Assembly (NCBI GenBank): GCA_033060915.1
Contig: CM065397.1
Coordinates: forward strand, 25,861,001-25,925,000
Reading direction: 5' to 3'
Length of the DNA: 64,000 nt
From: Euryodendron excelsum
Lineage: Eukaryota; Streptophyta; Magnoliopsida; Ericales; Pentaphylacaceae
Below, piece by piece: positions 10,757-21,823 of the stretch. Each line of letters starts with the position of its first letter. The first letter of the stretch is position 1. The notes below the pieces were generated by a model. It had not been told where the DNA came from, did not search any database, and saw nothing but the letters and a program-made list of their open reading frames with translations. A program made the translations under genes and the position numbers.

Positions 10757-10773
10757 CCCCAGTGGAGTCGCCA
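10757..10773 (-). other. Primer binding site (tRNA-Arg type)
   Basis: The + strand CCCCAGTGGAGTCGCCA equals the 3' end, including CCA, expected for a plant nuclear tRNA-Arg(ACG); the match to tRNA is from memory. It starts 2 bases inside the LTR end at 10,776. On the element's own strand it reads TGGCGACTCCACTGGGG. tRNA-Arg priming is typical of Ogre/Tat elements. It sets the direction of the element: 5' LTR on the right, reading leftwards. Confidence 0.85.
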
Positions 10774-12129
10774 GCTGTTGCGCCTCGGTGTTTGACCCAA
10801 GTCCTTTCGGCTCAGGAAAAAGCATGAAACTCTGTCATTAGAATTCATCCTCCTAGAAGGGTGAGTGCAACTAGGTTTGAACTTGAAATTGGCTTGATTA
10901 AGGGCTTTTTAGAAAAGTAGGAGTTGCCACCTAACTTGATTAAGGTGAGTTCGGTCACCTAAATCTAAGTATAATCCAAAGATTAAACTAGGGTTTTTTT
11001 TTAGAAAAGGTTTTGAAAGACTTCCTCAAGAGAGGGCTTTTAGGAAAATAAGTTGTTTGGCAACCTTTGGAAAGTTTTTAGCTATTTTCGGAAATAACTC
11101 CATTTTGGTCTTTCGAAAACAGAAGTCTATGATCCGAGAGTTGGTTACGTGTGGGGAAGATATCCTAAGATTATCACCCTACCCAGCCTTTTCGATACCT
11201 ACATGTCTAATCATCCTTTTGTTCACTCACTAGAATAATCAGTTACCATTGTCCACTTAATATTCACTTTAGAGTTTTAAAAAAATGGAGTTTAATCATC
11301 ACTTTTTGGATGAATGATGCATGATGCAAGTCTGGGAAAAAATGTTTGAAAACATGAAAGTTTTGAAGGAATTTGAAATAAGGATCTTGAATTGATAGAG
11401 AGTTTTGAAAAAAGAATTAAGTTGAAATAAAAGTTATGACCACACCGTTTTAGGTTACCCACGTATCTCATTTAGCGAGAATTAGGTCATTCATAGTTCG
11501 GCAAGAGTCCGATGGAAAATAAGCGTATTAGGGCCTTTGGAATGCTTGAAGACGCTTTGTGGTCTTTGGAATGGTTCGAAGACACTTTGTGGACTTTGAA
11601 AAATGACTTGAGAACTTTGATTTGAAGTCGACTGTTGGAGTGTTTTTGGAATAAAACTTGAAGATTTTTGAAAAATGCTCTTGAAATAGGGTTTTGAAGT
11701 GTTTTGAAATGTTTTTAGAACAACTTAAGGGAGTTTTGAAAACCCTTTGAAAAAACTCAAGAGAGTTTTGGAAATGTTTTGAAGTCTTATTTTGAAAATC
11801 TTGGAGGTGTGATTTTGGAGTGTTTTAGCAAATTGGTCTTTGAAAAGTTTTTGAAAGTGGTTTTTAAAAACACCTAGGACTTTGGAACTCTAATATGGAC
11901 AACCTTGAAGGTTGACCTTAATGTATCATATTCCCTTGGAATCCCTAACCATAAAGGGGTAGGTACACCTTAGGGTTGTGAGTTCTTGAAAATATTTTTG
12001 GAAATAATTTAAAGATAGAGTGCAGGAGTATTTGAAAAGGTTATGAGTAGGAGGTTTTTGAGAAAGAGGTTATGAGAGTAGTCTTGAATTGAAAGTTCAC
12101 TTGAGAAAGAGGCCTTGAGTTGAAATCTT

Positions 12130-12465
12130 GAAGCATACTAACTTAGGTTGGGTTAACTTTAGGTTAGGGGTGACCTAAGGTTAACTAACTTGGGTTAGGC
12201 TAGCCAAGGGTTAAGGTGGTCTAAGGTTAACTAACTAAGGTTAGGTTAACCTAAGGTTAAGGTGACCAAGGGTTAACTAACTTAGTTTAGATTAACCTAG
12301 GGTGAGACAACTAGGGTCAAGTTAACCTAGGGTGGATTGAATTAGGGTTAACTAACTAAGGTTGGGTTAACCTAGGGTTATGGTGACCTAGGGTTAACTA
12401 ACTTGGGTTAGATTAACCTAGGGTTAGATAACTAGAGTCTAGTTAACCTAGGGTTGGATTGGAAG
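12130..12465. repeat. GGTTAAC-type short tandem repeats in LTR
   Basis: Degenerate units of about 35-70 bp are built from 'gggttaactaacttgggtta' and 'ggttaacctagggttaaggtgacct'. The same array is found at 23,400-23,665 in the other - strand LTR, so it belongs to the LTR and not to a centromere or telomere. GTTAAC is palindromic. Confidence 0.8.
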
Positions 12466-13705
12466 ATGGTTGTGAAAGGCGGTTTTATACATTTTTGAAA
12501 AGAGTTTTGGAAAATAAATCATGTTATGCAAAGGACTTTGGTAGACAACCCTTTTGAAGATCAGTTCCATGAAAATTTGACTCTAGCCAAGAATATAATT
12601 TGTATGGTTGGTGCTTGAAAACCATTCCGAAAAAGGTTTTCTTAGGACTATTATAACATTTATCTTGAAAATAGTAGGGATTTCAAAAATCAACACAATG
12701 ATGACAACTTTTTGAAAAATCATTTTTAGTGCAAACATGGAGAGAATGAACTTTTGAAACCATTTTTGAGAAGAAGATTTTGAAAACCATTTTCAAAGGA
12801 AACCATTCTAAAAAGTTTGGATTCCTATGCCCAATGTAAAGGGAAACCACTCAAGAGAGGGTTCCATAGGGCCATTCCAACCACTAAACTTGAGAGAATA
12901 GGAACCTTGGGAATTAGAGAGTTTGAAAATAATTTTTATGCAAGTTGGAATGCAAAGATGCAAAAATGTGAGATAAGGGTTAATGGAGAGATTTTCTAAG
13001 GAATGATTTCTTAGAATCTCATTATAAGCTTTAAGGAACCAACTCTTAGAAGCACTTTGAAAAGAATATTGAGCTTGAAAATAGCATGGAAATGAGAATA
13101 GTGTAAGTTTTGGAAGACATGGTCATAAACATGAAACTAAAACCAAACACACAAAACATAAGCAAGATAACCATATGCAAAAGGGGTCATGAATTCATAC
13201 AAGGCTTTAGGCTACATCACATAATCAAGGTGCTCTAAGGCCATACCATCTTAAAGTAGGCTAGTGAGAGATCCCCCTACACGGTGGCTTTCACCAACTT
13301 TCCTTTAGGCATGAGCTAGGAGCTCTCTTGTCTCAAACATGTAAGAATTGGGAGTAGAAGGTGGAGATTAAAATAGAGCATAGCCTAAGTAGGCTACGGG
13401 GCAGAAGAGAGGAGAGGGGGAAGACAAAAATATAAAAGAAATACCACCTTTTTGCCTTTAATACTCTTGTAATCTTCTATGGATGTTTTGACTTGAGCTA
13501 GGATGGCTTTAAGTGTACTTGAGGGGCTGGAAGGAGGTAGTCTATGGCATGGGAGGCTATGTAGGTGAAGTGTATGGGTTAGGAGGAGGTGGAATCTACC
13601 CTAAGTGATTGAAGTGTGAGAGGTGTATAGGGCTTCGAGATTCTGGAGCGGTTTTTGAAGAGCTTCGCTATCTGTTTCGATTTTGGAATACGCAAAGGGG
13701 GAAAC

Positions 13706-13756
13706 TTATATTTATAGGCAACCCTAGAGAGGCTTGGCGTATGTGGTACATACGCC
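13706..13756 (-). promoter_or_regulatory. LTR core promoter: TATA box plus palindrome
   Basis: On the - strand CTATAAATATAA lies just downstream of a perfect inverted repeat, GGCGTATGT-GGT-ACATACGCC (13,736-13,756). A second related dyad, ACATGTACCACATGCGC, lies near 13,780-13,796. The LTR at 20,327 has the same layout with a slightly altered dyad (25,024-25,044). Confidence 0.6.
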
Positions 13757-15029
13757 TGGGCAAAAATTTTTCCCAAACACATGTACCACATGCGCTAGTA
13801 TTGTTCCATTGGCAGAATGCCATGTGGCACCCATTGTACTGGCTAAATCTTAACGACTAAGCGAAGTTTGATCGATCTGATCAAAATTTAGGTGCGTGTA
13901 GCATATGCTCCGCCGCCGGGAGTGTTCATTTAAACTTTGCCTCAATAATTGAGCCAACCGAGAAGGTTTTGGAGGAATCGGTTGCATCCACGGTGTTCTC
14001 CTAGGGTTTATCATGAACTTTTGAGTTTTCAAAAAGTTTGAACGGTGTTCAAAAGTGTGAGATATCGTCTCAGGAAGTGTGCATGAAATCTTATTTTTGC
14101 GGAGCGTTTGTGATATGCTCCGTGGGGGTTCAAAAGTAACTATTTTTGTGCTGCATGATCGAGACCTTCGAGAAGCAATCTCTTTGATCGGACCATATCG
14201 ATGGAGAGTACTCTGGAAATACTTTTGGGAATTCCCTAATTTACCCATTTCTCAAGTCATTTGACGGTGCGCTATAATAAGGGAATTGGGGAAAAACTCA
14301 ATCTTGGCGGAGCGTTTGTGAGACACTCCAAGGGTTACTGAAAGTGGCAGTTTTCAAGCCACCCGATGAGGAACTTCATGGAGCGATCTATCCGATTAAG
14401 CCGTACTGATGGAAAGACCCATGAATGAGCTTTCGGGAATTCTCTTGTTTATGCATTTCTCAAGTCATTTGGCGGTGCGTTATAACTAGGGAATCGGGAG
14501 AAAAAACAATTTTAGTAGAACGTCTACGAGACGCTCAAGGGAACTTTTATTGAGTTGGGGGTGTTTAGTGTTGTATGGTCCTCTTTGGGTTAAACAGGGG
14601 TGTATGACAAGACCCGCCGTTCAATATTCTAGGACCGGTGTTGTTTCGGGGCGCGTTCGGGTTGTCAAGGGCAAAATGGTCATTTTGGCCGGGTTTGGTT
14701 GAAAATGGTCAGGAATGGATCGGAGTGTTATGTTAAGCGTGTCGGGTCATTCAAGGATAATCCCAGGAGAGTGTTTCACTATTCGGTGGGATTTGCGCGA
14801 TATTGGGGCGTTTAGGGGCAAAACGGGCATTTTAACCTGAGTTGGCTGAAGTGGGACCAGAATTGGACAAAATGGCGTGCTGAATACGCCCAACTACTTA
14901 GTAGCACTATGGAAGGGTGGACTTACCGTTTTGAGGGATTTTAAACTTTCTCATAACGTGCCTGGAGGCCCAAGGGGCAGGTTTGGTCATTTTCCACCGA
15001 GTTAGGCTAGCAGGCGCCGGTGTCGACCT

Positions 15030-15370
15030 AGGTGTTGGTTCCCGAGACTGCCCGATCTCGAAAAACTACCTGTACGGTGTTGGTCCCTAAGACCATCCGG
15101 TCTCAGAGAGCTACCTATGGGGTGGTATTGGTTTCTAAGAACGCCTGGTCTCAGAAAGCCACCTGCGATTGTGGTGTTGGTCTCCAAGATTGCCTGGTCT
15201 TGGAGAATTACCAAATGACGGACATTTTATATTGGTGGACTAGCAGGCACCAGAAGTGAACCATCTAGAATTTGATAAGGTGTTGATCCTCGAGATCGCC
15301 CGAACTCGGGAAGCTACTTTGATGGTGTTGGTTTCCGAGATCGCCCGGTCCCGAAAAGCTACCTAGAATG
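15030..15370 (-). repeat. GAGAC-palindrome repeat array in LTR U3
   Basis: About six units of 46-50 bp share 'ggtgttggttcccgagac...ctcgaaaaactacct'. Each contains an inverted pair such as CGAGA...TCTCG. They sit at the U3 end of the LTR, equivalent in position to the unrelated-looking 81-bp array of the solo LTR at 645. The other - strand LTR has its version at 26,310-26,690. Confidence 0.8.
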
Positions 15371-15547
15371 CCTAGATGGCATGATGATGTTTTGTGGCTT
15401 CGATGGGGCCAGGTGGGTCCAGGAAGTGACTAGTTGACTGAATTGGAGTTTGAAAGACCCGTCCTGGGCTTGCATGTGTTGTGATGTTTGAAAACTGGGT
15501 TTGGTCGGGCCAGAGATTGCCAAGCGGGCAAAAATGGGGTGCTTACA

Positions 15548-16141
15548 GTATGGCATTGGAGTAGGCTATCCGTAGTGCATTGGCAAGCCGAAATATCAAA
15601 CAAGATAATGTTAAATGGAATTAAAAAGAGGCTAGAAAAAGCTAAGGGCAGATGGGTAGAAGAGATGCCTAGTGTCTTATGGTCTTACAGAACCACTCCA
15701 AGGAGATTTACTAGAGAAACCCTTTTCTCAATGGCATATGGGGTGGAGGCAGTAATACCTTTGGAAGTCGGACTCCCTACTATTAGATCGGTAGGATTCG
15801 ACATCAGCCTTAACGACTAGACTTTGGCAAAGGACCTCGACCTTATCGAAGAAAAAAGGGAGGTTGCTCTACTTAAACTTACTGGATATCATCAGTAACT
15901 AAGCCAAACCTACAACAAACAAGTCCAGTCAAGAGTTTTTGCTTTCGGTGAATTGGCGCTAAAGAAAGTATTAGGGGCAACTAAGAATCCAGTAGAAGGG
16001 AAGCTCGGCCTAAACTGGGAAGGTCCTTATAGAGTTGTGTCCCAGGTCAGTGTGGGAGCATACCGACTGGAAACTGTCGAAGAACGGCGACAACTACCCC
16101 AACCTTGGAACACTAACAATCTTAGGAAGTTCTACCAGTAG
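15548..16141 (+). pseudogene. Gypsy (Tat) integrase C-terminus, interrupted
   Basis: Retroviral-type integrase catalyses insertion of element cDNA. One + frame reads GIKKRLEKAKGRWVEEMPSV, then YRTTPR, MAYGVEAVIPLEVGLP, and later GKLGLNWEGPYRV and LPQPWNTNNLRKFYQ. These are the end of the core domain and the C-terminal domain of plant gypsy integrases. There are two in-frame stops (TAG 15,818-15,820 and TAA 15,896-15,898) and the natural stop at 16,139-16,141. The 5' part is cut off by the LTR ending at 15,547 and should continue left of the window if the nested-insertion model is right. Not functional. Confidence 0.9.
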
Positions 16142-16287
16142 GGGTCTTCTTATTCCCAAAGGATGTAATCATATACAACAATACTTTGTTTTTATTCCAT
16201 CAAAAGCTGCATATTATCAATAAAATTGGGTGTTATTTTGCAGATCCATATATCTAATGTCATTCCAGCAAACAAGCACCAAAGGAA

Positions 16288-16800
16288 GACAAAAACCTAG
16301 TGTAAAACTTGGTCCTGTCCAAGTTGGTTAGGTCGGCTAATGAATGCTACAAAAAGCAAGTGTAAAAACTTGGTCCTGTCGAAGTTGGGCAAGTTGGCCA
16401 ATGAAGGCCACAAAAACCAAATGTAAAAACTTGGTCCTGTCCAAGTTGGGCAAGCCAGCCAATGAAGGCTACAAAAACTAAGTGTAAAAACTTAGTTTTG
16501 TCTAAGGTCGGCTAATGAAGGCCATGAAAACCAAGTGTAAAAACTTAATCCTGTCTAAGTTGGGCAGGTCGGCCAATGAAAATCATAAAAATCAAGTGTA
16601 AAAACTTAGTTTTGTCCAAGTTGGGCAGGCCGGCCAATGAAAGCCATAAAACCAAGTGTAAAAACTTGATCCTGTCCAAGTTAGGCAGGCCAACTAATGA
16701 AAGCCATAAAAACCAAGTGTAAAAACTTGGTCCTATCCAAACTGGACAAGTCGACCAACAAAGGTCACAAAAACCAAAGCTTATTAAGCAAATAAAAACC
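16288..16800 (+). repeat. Tandem repeats downstream of Tat integrase (8 units of about 60 bp)
   Basis: The word AAGTGTAAAAACTTGGTCCT or a variant recurs at about 16,297, 16,358, 16,420, 16,481, 16,533, 16,594, 16,651 and 16,715. Each unit continues with CCAAGTTGGGCAGGCCGGCC and AATGAAGGCCACAAAA. The internal pair CCAAGTGT/CTTGGTCC is partly self-complementary. Tandem repeats between integrase and 3' LTR are common in Tat elements. Confidence 0.9.
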
Positions 16801-17096
16801 AAGAAAACCTTGGTTCTGCCTAAGTATGGTAGGTCGGCAAAAGGGTAGCCAAAACTCATTCAACTTGGTAGAAAATTAAGCGTTGCTTGGGTAAAACAAT
16901 TCGGCCGAAATGTGTTAGCCTAAAATCAGTTTTAGATCTAAAGTAAAAACATGATAAAAAAAGACTTGAACTTGAAAACATATTAGACAAAAAAGAGTTA
17001 GGACATTCAAAAATCTCATTCTATTAAAGAAACAGAATATAAAATGTTCTGCCCGTAGACATAATTACAAAGGAAGTGGAAAATAAAAATGTGAGA

Positions 17097-19562
17097 AACT
17101 ACAAAGGCAGATCAGCAACAGGAGTAGCTTTAATAAAAGGCAAGTTAGCATTAGTTCTGGCAGAAGATAGTTTGGTGCCAACACTGGTCCCAGCAGAGGG
17201 TTGTTCGGAGACGATGTTCAACTTGGCAAATAAGTTCATCTCGGCAAGATTCACATCAGCAAGGGGTTTCTCCACGATAGGAAGTAAGTTTGCATGAAGT
17301 TTGGTTTTAGCTAACTTGACCTCACGGAGAGCCTCCTCTTCTTCTTCGCCTTCATCCACCTCTAGGTCAGACCCAGATCAATTTTAGCCCAGACCGGTAT
17401 CTCTGTCTAGAAAGAAGACGACTGACCCAGAGCTTGTTTCCTCAGGACCGCTTTTTTGCCTTCCCGGAAGAATTGCTTGTAGATTTGCTTGACTTGAGCT
17501 TCATAAATATCTCCGGCATCCTTATAGCACTTTGTGTATTAGGCCTATGATTTCACCTTTGACTTGTCCAGATCCATTATGGCTTTAGCCAAGCCTGCCT
17601 TTGCTTCAGATTCTGACTTTTCAGCTTCAACTAGCCAAACTTTCAAAGCTTCAACCTCTGCCTTCATCACGTAGAAGTCTTCTTCCTTCTTCTTAAAGCA
17701 GGCTTGGGTTTCAATAAGGACAACTTTGCTATTCTACACCACCGTCCTCAAAGCACAGCATCCTGATCTTAGACATGAAAATAATCCTTCAGCTTGCTGT
17801 ATTTCTGTAACAAGCTCTTTTACCGATCACATAAGCTGCAGTAACGCTGCATGGCTTCTAAGTCCTGAATAGCACCCTGATCAGAACAAGGCAATTCACT
17901 ACATCAGTAAAAAGTTAAGCAAAAAATCAATCAGAAAACAGAACAGGAAGATGCCTTACCACCATCGAGGCATGAGCTACCCCCATAAAAATATCTTCAG
18001 TGGTTGTGTCGCTCAGCTTCTTAATATCTCCGGATAGCATAATGGCTTGGATAGCCCCAACAGCAACATCAGCATTAAAAAGAATGGAACCCTAATAAGT
18101 CATGGCGTGACCACCAACTTTTGGCTGCACCACGAACTCCTCGGTGTCCTTCTCCTCTCCCTTGCCCTTGTCTTCTTGCTTAGGGCATGCCGACTTCTTT
18201 GAAGCGCTATTGACCTTAGCAGCCTTCACCAGCCTTCTCTTCTTCTTCACTTCTTGAGGCACCATAGGCTCCACCAGATCTATCATTGGGGGCATCGCCG
18301 GGCCGTGATAATTGGAGACGGCGTAGATATAAAAGCAGCAACAGCAACAGCAACAGCACCAGCGTCGGTGGATGCATTCGCTCCATCCCCCTTCCTCTTC
18401 TTGGTAACATTTTTCTTAAGGAAGGCCGCCAGGTTGCAGGGCTGTGGACGATCCATACCACTTTTAGCAACAGGCAGTAACAGTAGAATTGATAGGAAAT
18501 CTCTAAGCTGGTGCAGGTCGTCTTCCACCTTTTGGATGGCAATCACGTCATTTGGTACCCCGTAAGTGGCCGAGAAGGATTGGTACCGAATTGGGTAGCC
18601 TAGCAGTATGTGAGTAGCCCGGTTAATTCCTCTTAACTCGCCCTTGAGCTTGTATGCCCAGACTTGGTCGAGAGCAACGATGTCGACACCAACTTATTCA
18701 AGCTCTTTGTCATTAACACTGAAGCCAGCTGCAAAAACAGAAATACAGTGTGAAGATCAGTAAAGACAGGTGCAAGCAAAGATCGAAGAAAAACCTATTA
18801 GAGAAGGTGGGGATCTACCTATTTTCTTTAGAACCTTGGGGCATCTCATCGCTGAGAGAACCTCCTCTGGGATGTTGCCGAACTCCCATGGCCTACTTAC
18901 TTTCACAATGACGTCGTCAATCCCCTTCCGTGAACTAGGGAGGAACTGGACCAATTCCTTTGCTGCATTCCTAACCCTGAAATGGTACCTCTTTCAGTCC
19001 GACCTAGCCCCACTCAACTCTACACTCAAGCAGCAATAATCAAACTCGTAGAGGCCCAGGTTCTGGTTCAAATGCCTATTTAATTCGGCTATTCCTATAA
19101 CTATCCTATACCCATTAGAATGGAATTGGATGGGGCTAATTCCATAGTGGTCTAAAATTGCAGTAAGGCAAGGGTGAATCGAGAACCTAAGTCCACCCTC
19201 AATAATGACAATTACGGGGAAGGGAGTTCCCTCTTCGTTTTCAAACCAACCATCGTCCTTGGGCCCGATTAATCTAATATCTACCCCTTTTAGGAAGTCA
19301 TATTTACGCTTAAAGGCCATAATGGCAGTGGGACTATCAAGCATGTTCCTAAGCCCGTTCGTCATGGAAGATAACCTAAAGATCCTAGGGTTTTCAACTT
19401 GAGAAGCAAAGAAAGGAGCGGACAAGAGGGACTTACAGAGCTTCTTAGTAGGATGAACAAGGTCAGAGTACCCCAAAGTTGCACCGATTTGGCGTTTTGT
19501 CTAGAAAGGAAAACCCCTCACCTACAGAAAAAATGTGAATCGATAGCAAAAAGACATTGGGT
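17097..19562 (-). pseudogene. Antisense extra ORF of Tat element (putative gypsy-type transposon domain), decayed
   Basis: On the - strand several coding-like blocks follow each other. The first (19,476-18,994) includes PFPVIVIIEGGLRFSIHPCL, then LDHYGISPIQFHSNGYRIVIG, resembling the plant 'putative gypsy type transposon' family (Pfam Transposase_28; assignment from memory). Next come 18,954-18,757, 18,546-18,092 (Lys/Glu- and Ala-rich low complexity) and 17,359-17,099 (acidic start, then Lys/Ala-rich). Stops and frame changes separate the blocks. Tat-lineage elements are known to carry an extra ORF in antisense between integrase and 3' LTR, and this fits that position. Its function is unknown and this copy is inactive. 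Confidence 0.65.
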
Positions 19563-19708
19563 TTCCCTCACAGTCACATCTCATTAAATGGAAATTGATG
19601 GTTGTACCGGGCATGCTCCATGTACTGCGTATCTACAGTTGTGTAAGCACTAGCCCCAGGCCCCTTCCAAAGGGCACTAGGGTTAGAGGGCAATTGTGGT
19701 TTAGAGGA

Positions 19709-20231
19709 TGTTGAGGCCCAGTATAATTTTACTGGGCCCGTCTAGGAACATATTGCCGACCCAGGCCAAGATAGGCCCAAATTCACTAGTACCCAGATGA
19801 AGGCCCAAATTATGGTAAATCTAGCCCAAATCTAGCAAAGACCAAGTCTGTTGAGCATATACAGGTCCGTTCCTAAAAGGACTAGGACACCGGACAATTA
19901 TCCAAAAGAGATTAACTCCTAGGAGGAGACAGAATACAATTTTCTATGGAATTATGGCATTTCGAACACTATAAATACCCCATACCATTAAGGTATAAAG
20001 TACGTTCACTTCAGTTCTAGCTCTCAAATATTCTATTCGATTTATTGTGATTAAGCTTGCTAACTTAATTATCGGAGTACCTTCGGCCCAAAGAGGGTCG
20101 AGATATTCTCATTGTCTTCTTTTCTTACAGATTGTTCATGCTTGTCAATTCGATTTTGAGAGTTCAACCGTACCTTCCTGTCAATTCAATTTTGAGAGTT
20201 CAACCAGACCTTCTTAAAAATTCCACCTACA
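19709..20231 (+). mobile_element. Short LTR (3' LTR) of the Tat element
   Basis: It starts TGTTGAGGCCCAG after a purine-rich stretch (GGGTTAGAGGG...TTAGAGGA) and ends near CCACCTACA. It contains a TATA box TATAAATA (19,970-19,977), followed by a leader with AAGCTTGCTAACTTAATTAT and the GGAGTACCTTCGGCCC motif common in R/U5 of such elements. The exact 3' end is an estimate, because the other LTR is outside the window. Confidence 0.6.
19970..19977 (+). promoter_or_regulatory. TATA box of Tat LTR
   Basis: TATAAATA in the context ACACTATAAATACCCC, with a plausible leader downstream. Confidence 0.65.
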
Positions 20232-21823
20232 TATATATAGATAAAAATTGACATTTTTGTAAGAGGTGAAATGACACTACATTGGCTCTTTTCTCCCAAA
20301 CATGTCATGAATTCACCATTGGTAAGTGTCGCACCCCGATTTTTGGACCAAGCCCTTTGAGCTCAGAAAAAAGTATGATGCTCTCTTGTTAGAACTCATT
20401 CCCCTAGAAGCACAAATGCAACTAGGTTTGAACTTGAAAACATTATTGGATTTAAGGGCTTTTGGGTAAAATTTTGGAACTCGCCACCTAACTTGATTAA
20501 AGTGAGTTAGGTCACCTAAAACTAAGTATAATCCAAAGATTAAACTTAGGGTTTTTGAAAAATTTTCTCAAGAGAGGGTTTTTAAGAAAATAGGTTGTTT
20601 AGTTACCTTTGAAAAGTTTTAAGCCCTTTTTAAAAATAACTCCATTTTGGTCTTTTGAAAACAGAAATCTATGGTTTAGGGGTTGGTTACGTGTAAGGAA
20701 GATATCCTAAGGTCATTACCCTATCCCGCCTTTTCGGTACCTACATGTCTAATCACCCTTAATTGACTCACTTGAATAACCGGTTACTATTATCCACTTA
20801 ATATCCACTTTAGAATTTTGAAAATGGAGTTTGGTCGTCACTTTTTGGATGAATGATGCATAATGCAAGTTTTGAAAAAAAATTTTGAAAATATGAAAGT
20901 TTTAAAGGGATTTGAAATAGAAATCTTAAATTGATAGAAAGTTTTGAAAAGGGAGCTTGGGTTGAAATAAAGGTTATGACCGCACCATTTTAGGTTGCCT
21001 ACGTATCTCATTTGGTGAGATTCAGGTCATTCGTAGTTCAGGTAAGGGCCTAATAGAAAAGAGGCGCATTTAGGCCATTGGAAGACACATTGGGGTCTAG
21101 TTTTGAAAAGTAGGCACATTAAGGCCTTTTTAAAGACACTTTGAGGTCTTTGAAAAAAAAGAACTTGGGAGTTTAGAAAGATGTCTTTGAAGTAAGACTT
21201 AAGATGTTTAAAGTGTTTTTGAAATCGGGATTGATGATGATTTTAAACACTTTTGGAATTAACTCAAGGGAGTTTTGAAATGTTTGAAAGTCTTGTTTTG
21301 AAAACCTTGGAGGTAGAATTTGAATTGGAAATGTTCCTATGAACTTGTCTTTGAAAAAACTTTTGAAAGTTGTTTTTGAATACCTTATGAAAGGCATGTT
21401 TAATGTTTTATCACCCTTATGAGGTTAGTCATTGAAGAACTAAACTCCTTTAGAGTTATGAGTTTTAAAGACATATTTGGAAAAAGGGCTAGAGACTTCC
21501 TTTGATTTTTAAAACTCTAAGGTTATAGAACCCTTCTTAAATATCTCACTTATACTTGAACAATTCTAACCAAGGAAGGATTAGAGTTGCCTCAAGATTG
21601 TGATGTTAAAAATTATTTTTTAAGTAGGGCTTTTGAAAAACACTTAGGGTTTTGGAACCCTAATATGAACAATCTTGTAGGTTGTATTTCAATGTATCAC
21701 CCTCCCTTGGAATCCCTAACCATATCGGATTAAGGACCTTTTGGGGTTGTGAGTTCTTAAAAATATTTTTTTAAAATAGTTTTTGAAAAATATTAAGTGT
21801 CTAGCCATTTTAGTTAAGATAAG

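Larger units (their letters stand above)
10776..15547 (-). mobile_element. 5' LTR of large-LTR gypsy element (Tat/Ogre-type), 4.8 kb
   Basis: On the - strand the LTR starts TGTAAGCACCCC at 15,547 and ends GGCGCAACA at 10,776, directly followed by the primer binding site. TATA box at 13,706-13,717; U5 structure block at about 11,440-11,515; GGTTAACC-type repeats at 12,130-12,465; GAGAC-palindrome repeats at 15,030-15,370. The + strand base run after the LTR (GTATG) interrupts the integrase frame of the Tat element to the right, so the whole element was inserted into that integrase. The matching duplication must lie outside the window on the left. Confidence 0.88.

Noticed and set aside
12130..12465. 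GGTTAACCTAGGGTTA repeats resembling telomeric sequence
   Set aside because: Units are not TTTAGGG, are degenerate, and recur at the same LTR position in a second copy.
18254..18565. + strand ORFs over the Tat antisense region
   Set aside because: Shadows of the - strand coding-like blocks, without conserved motifs.
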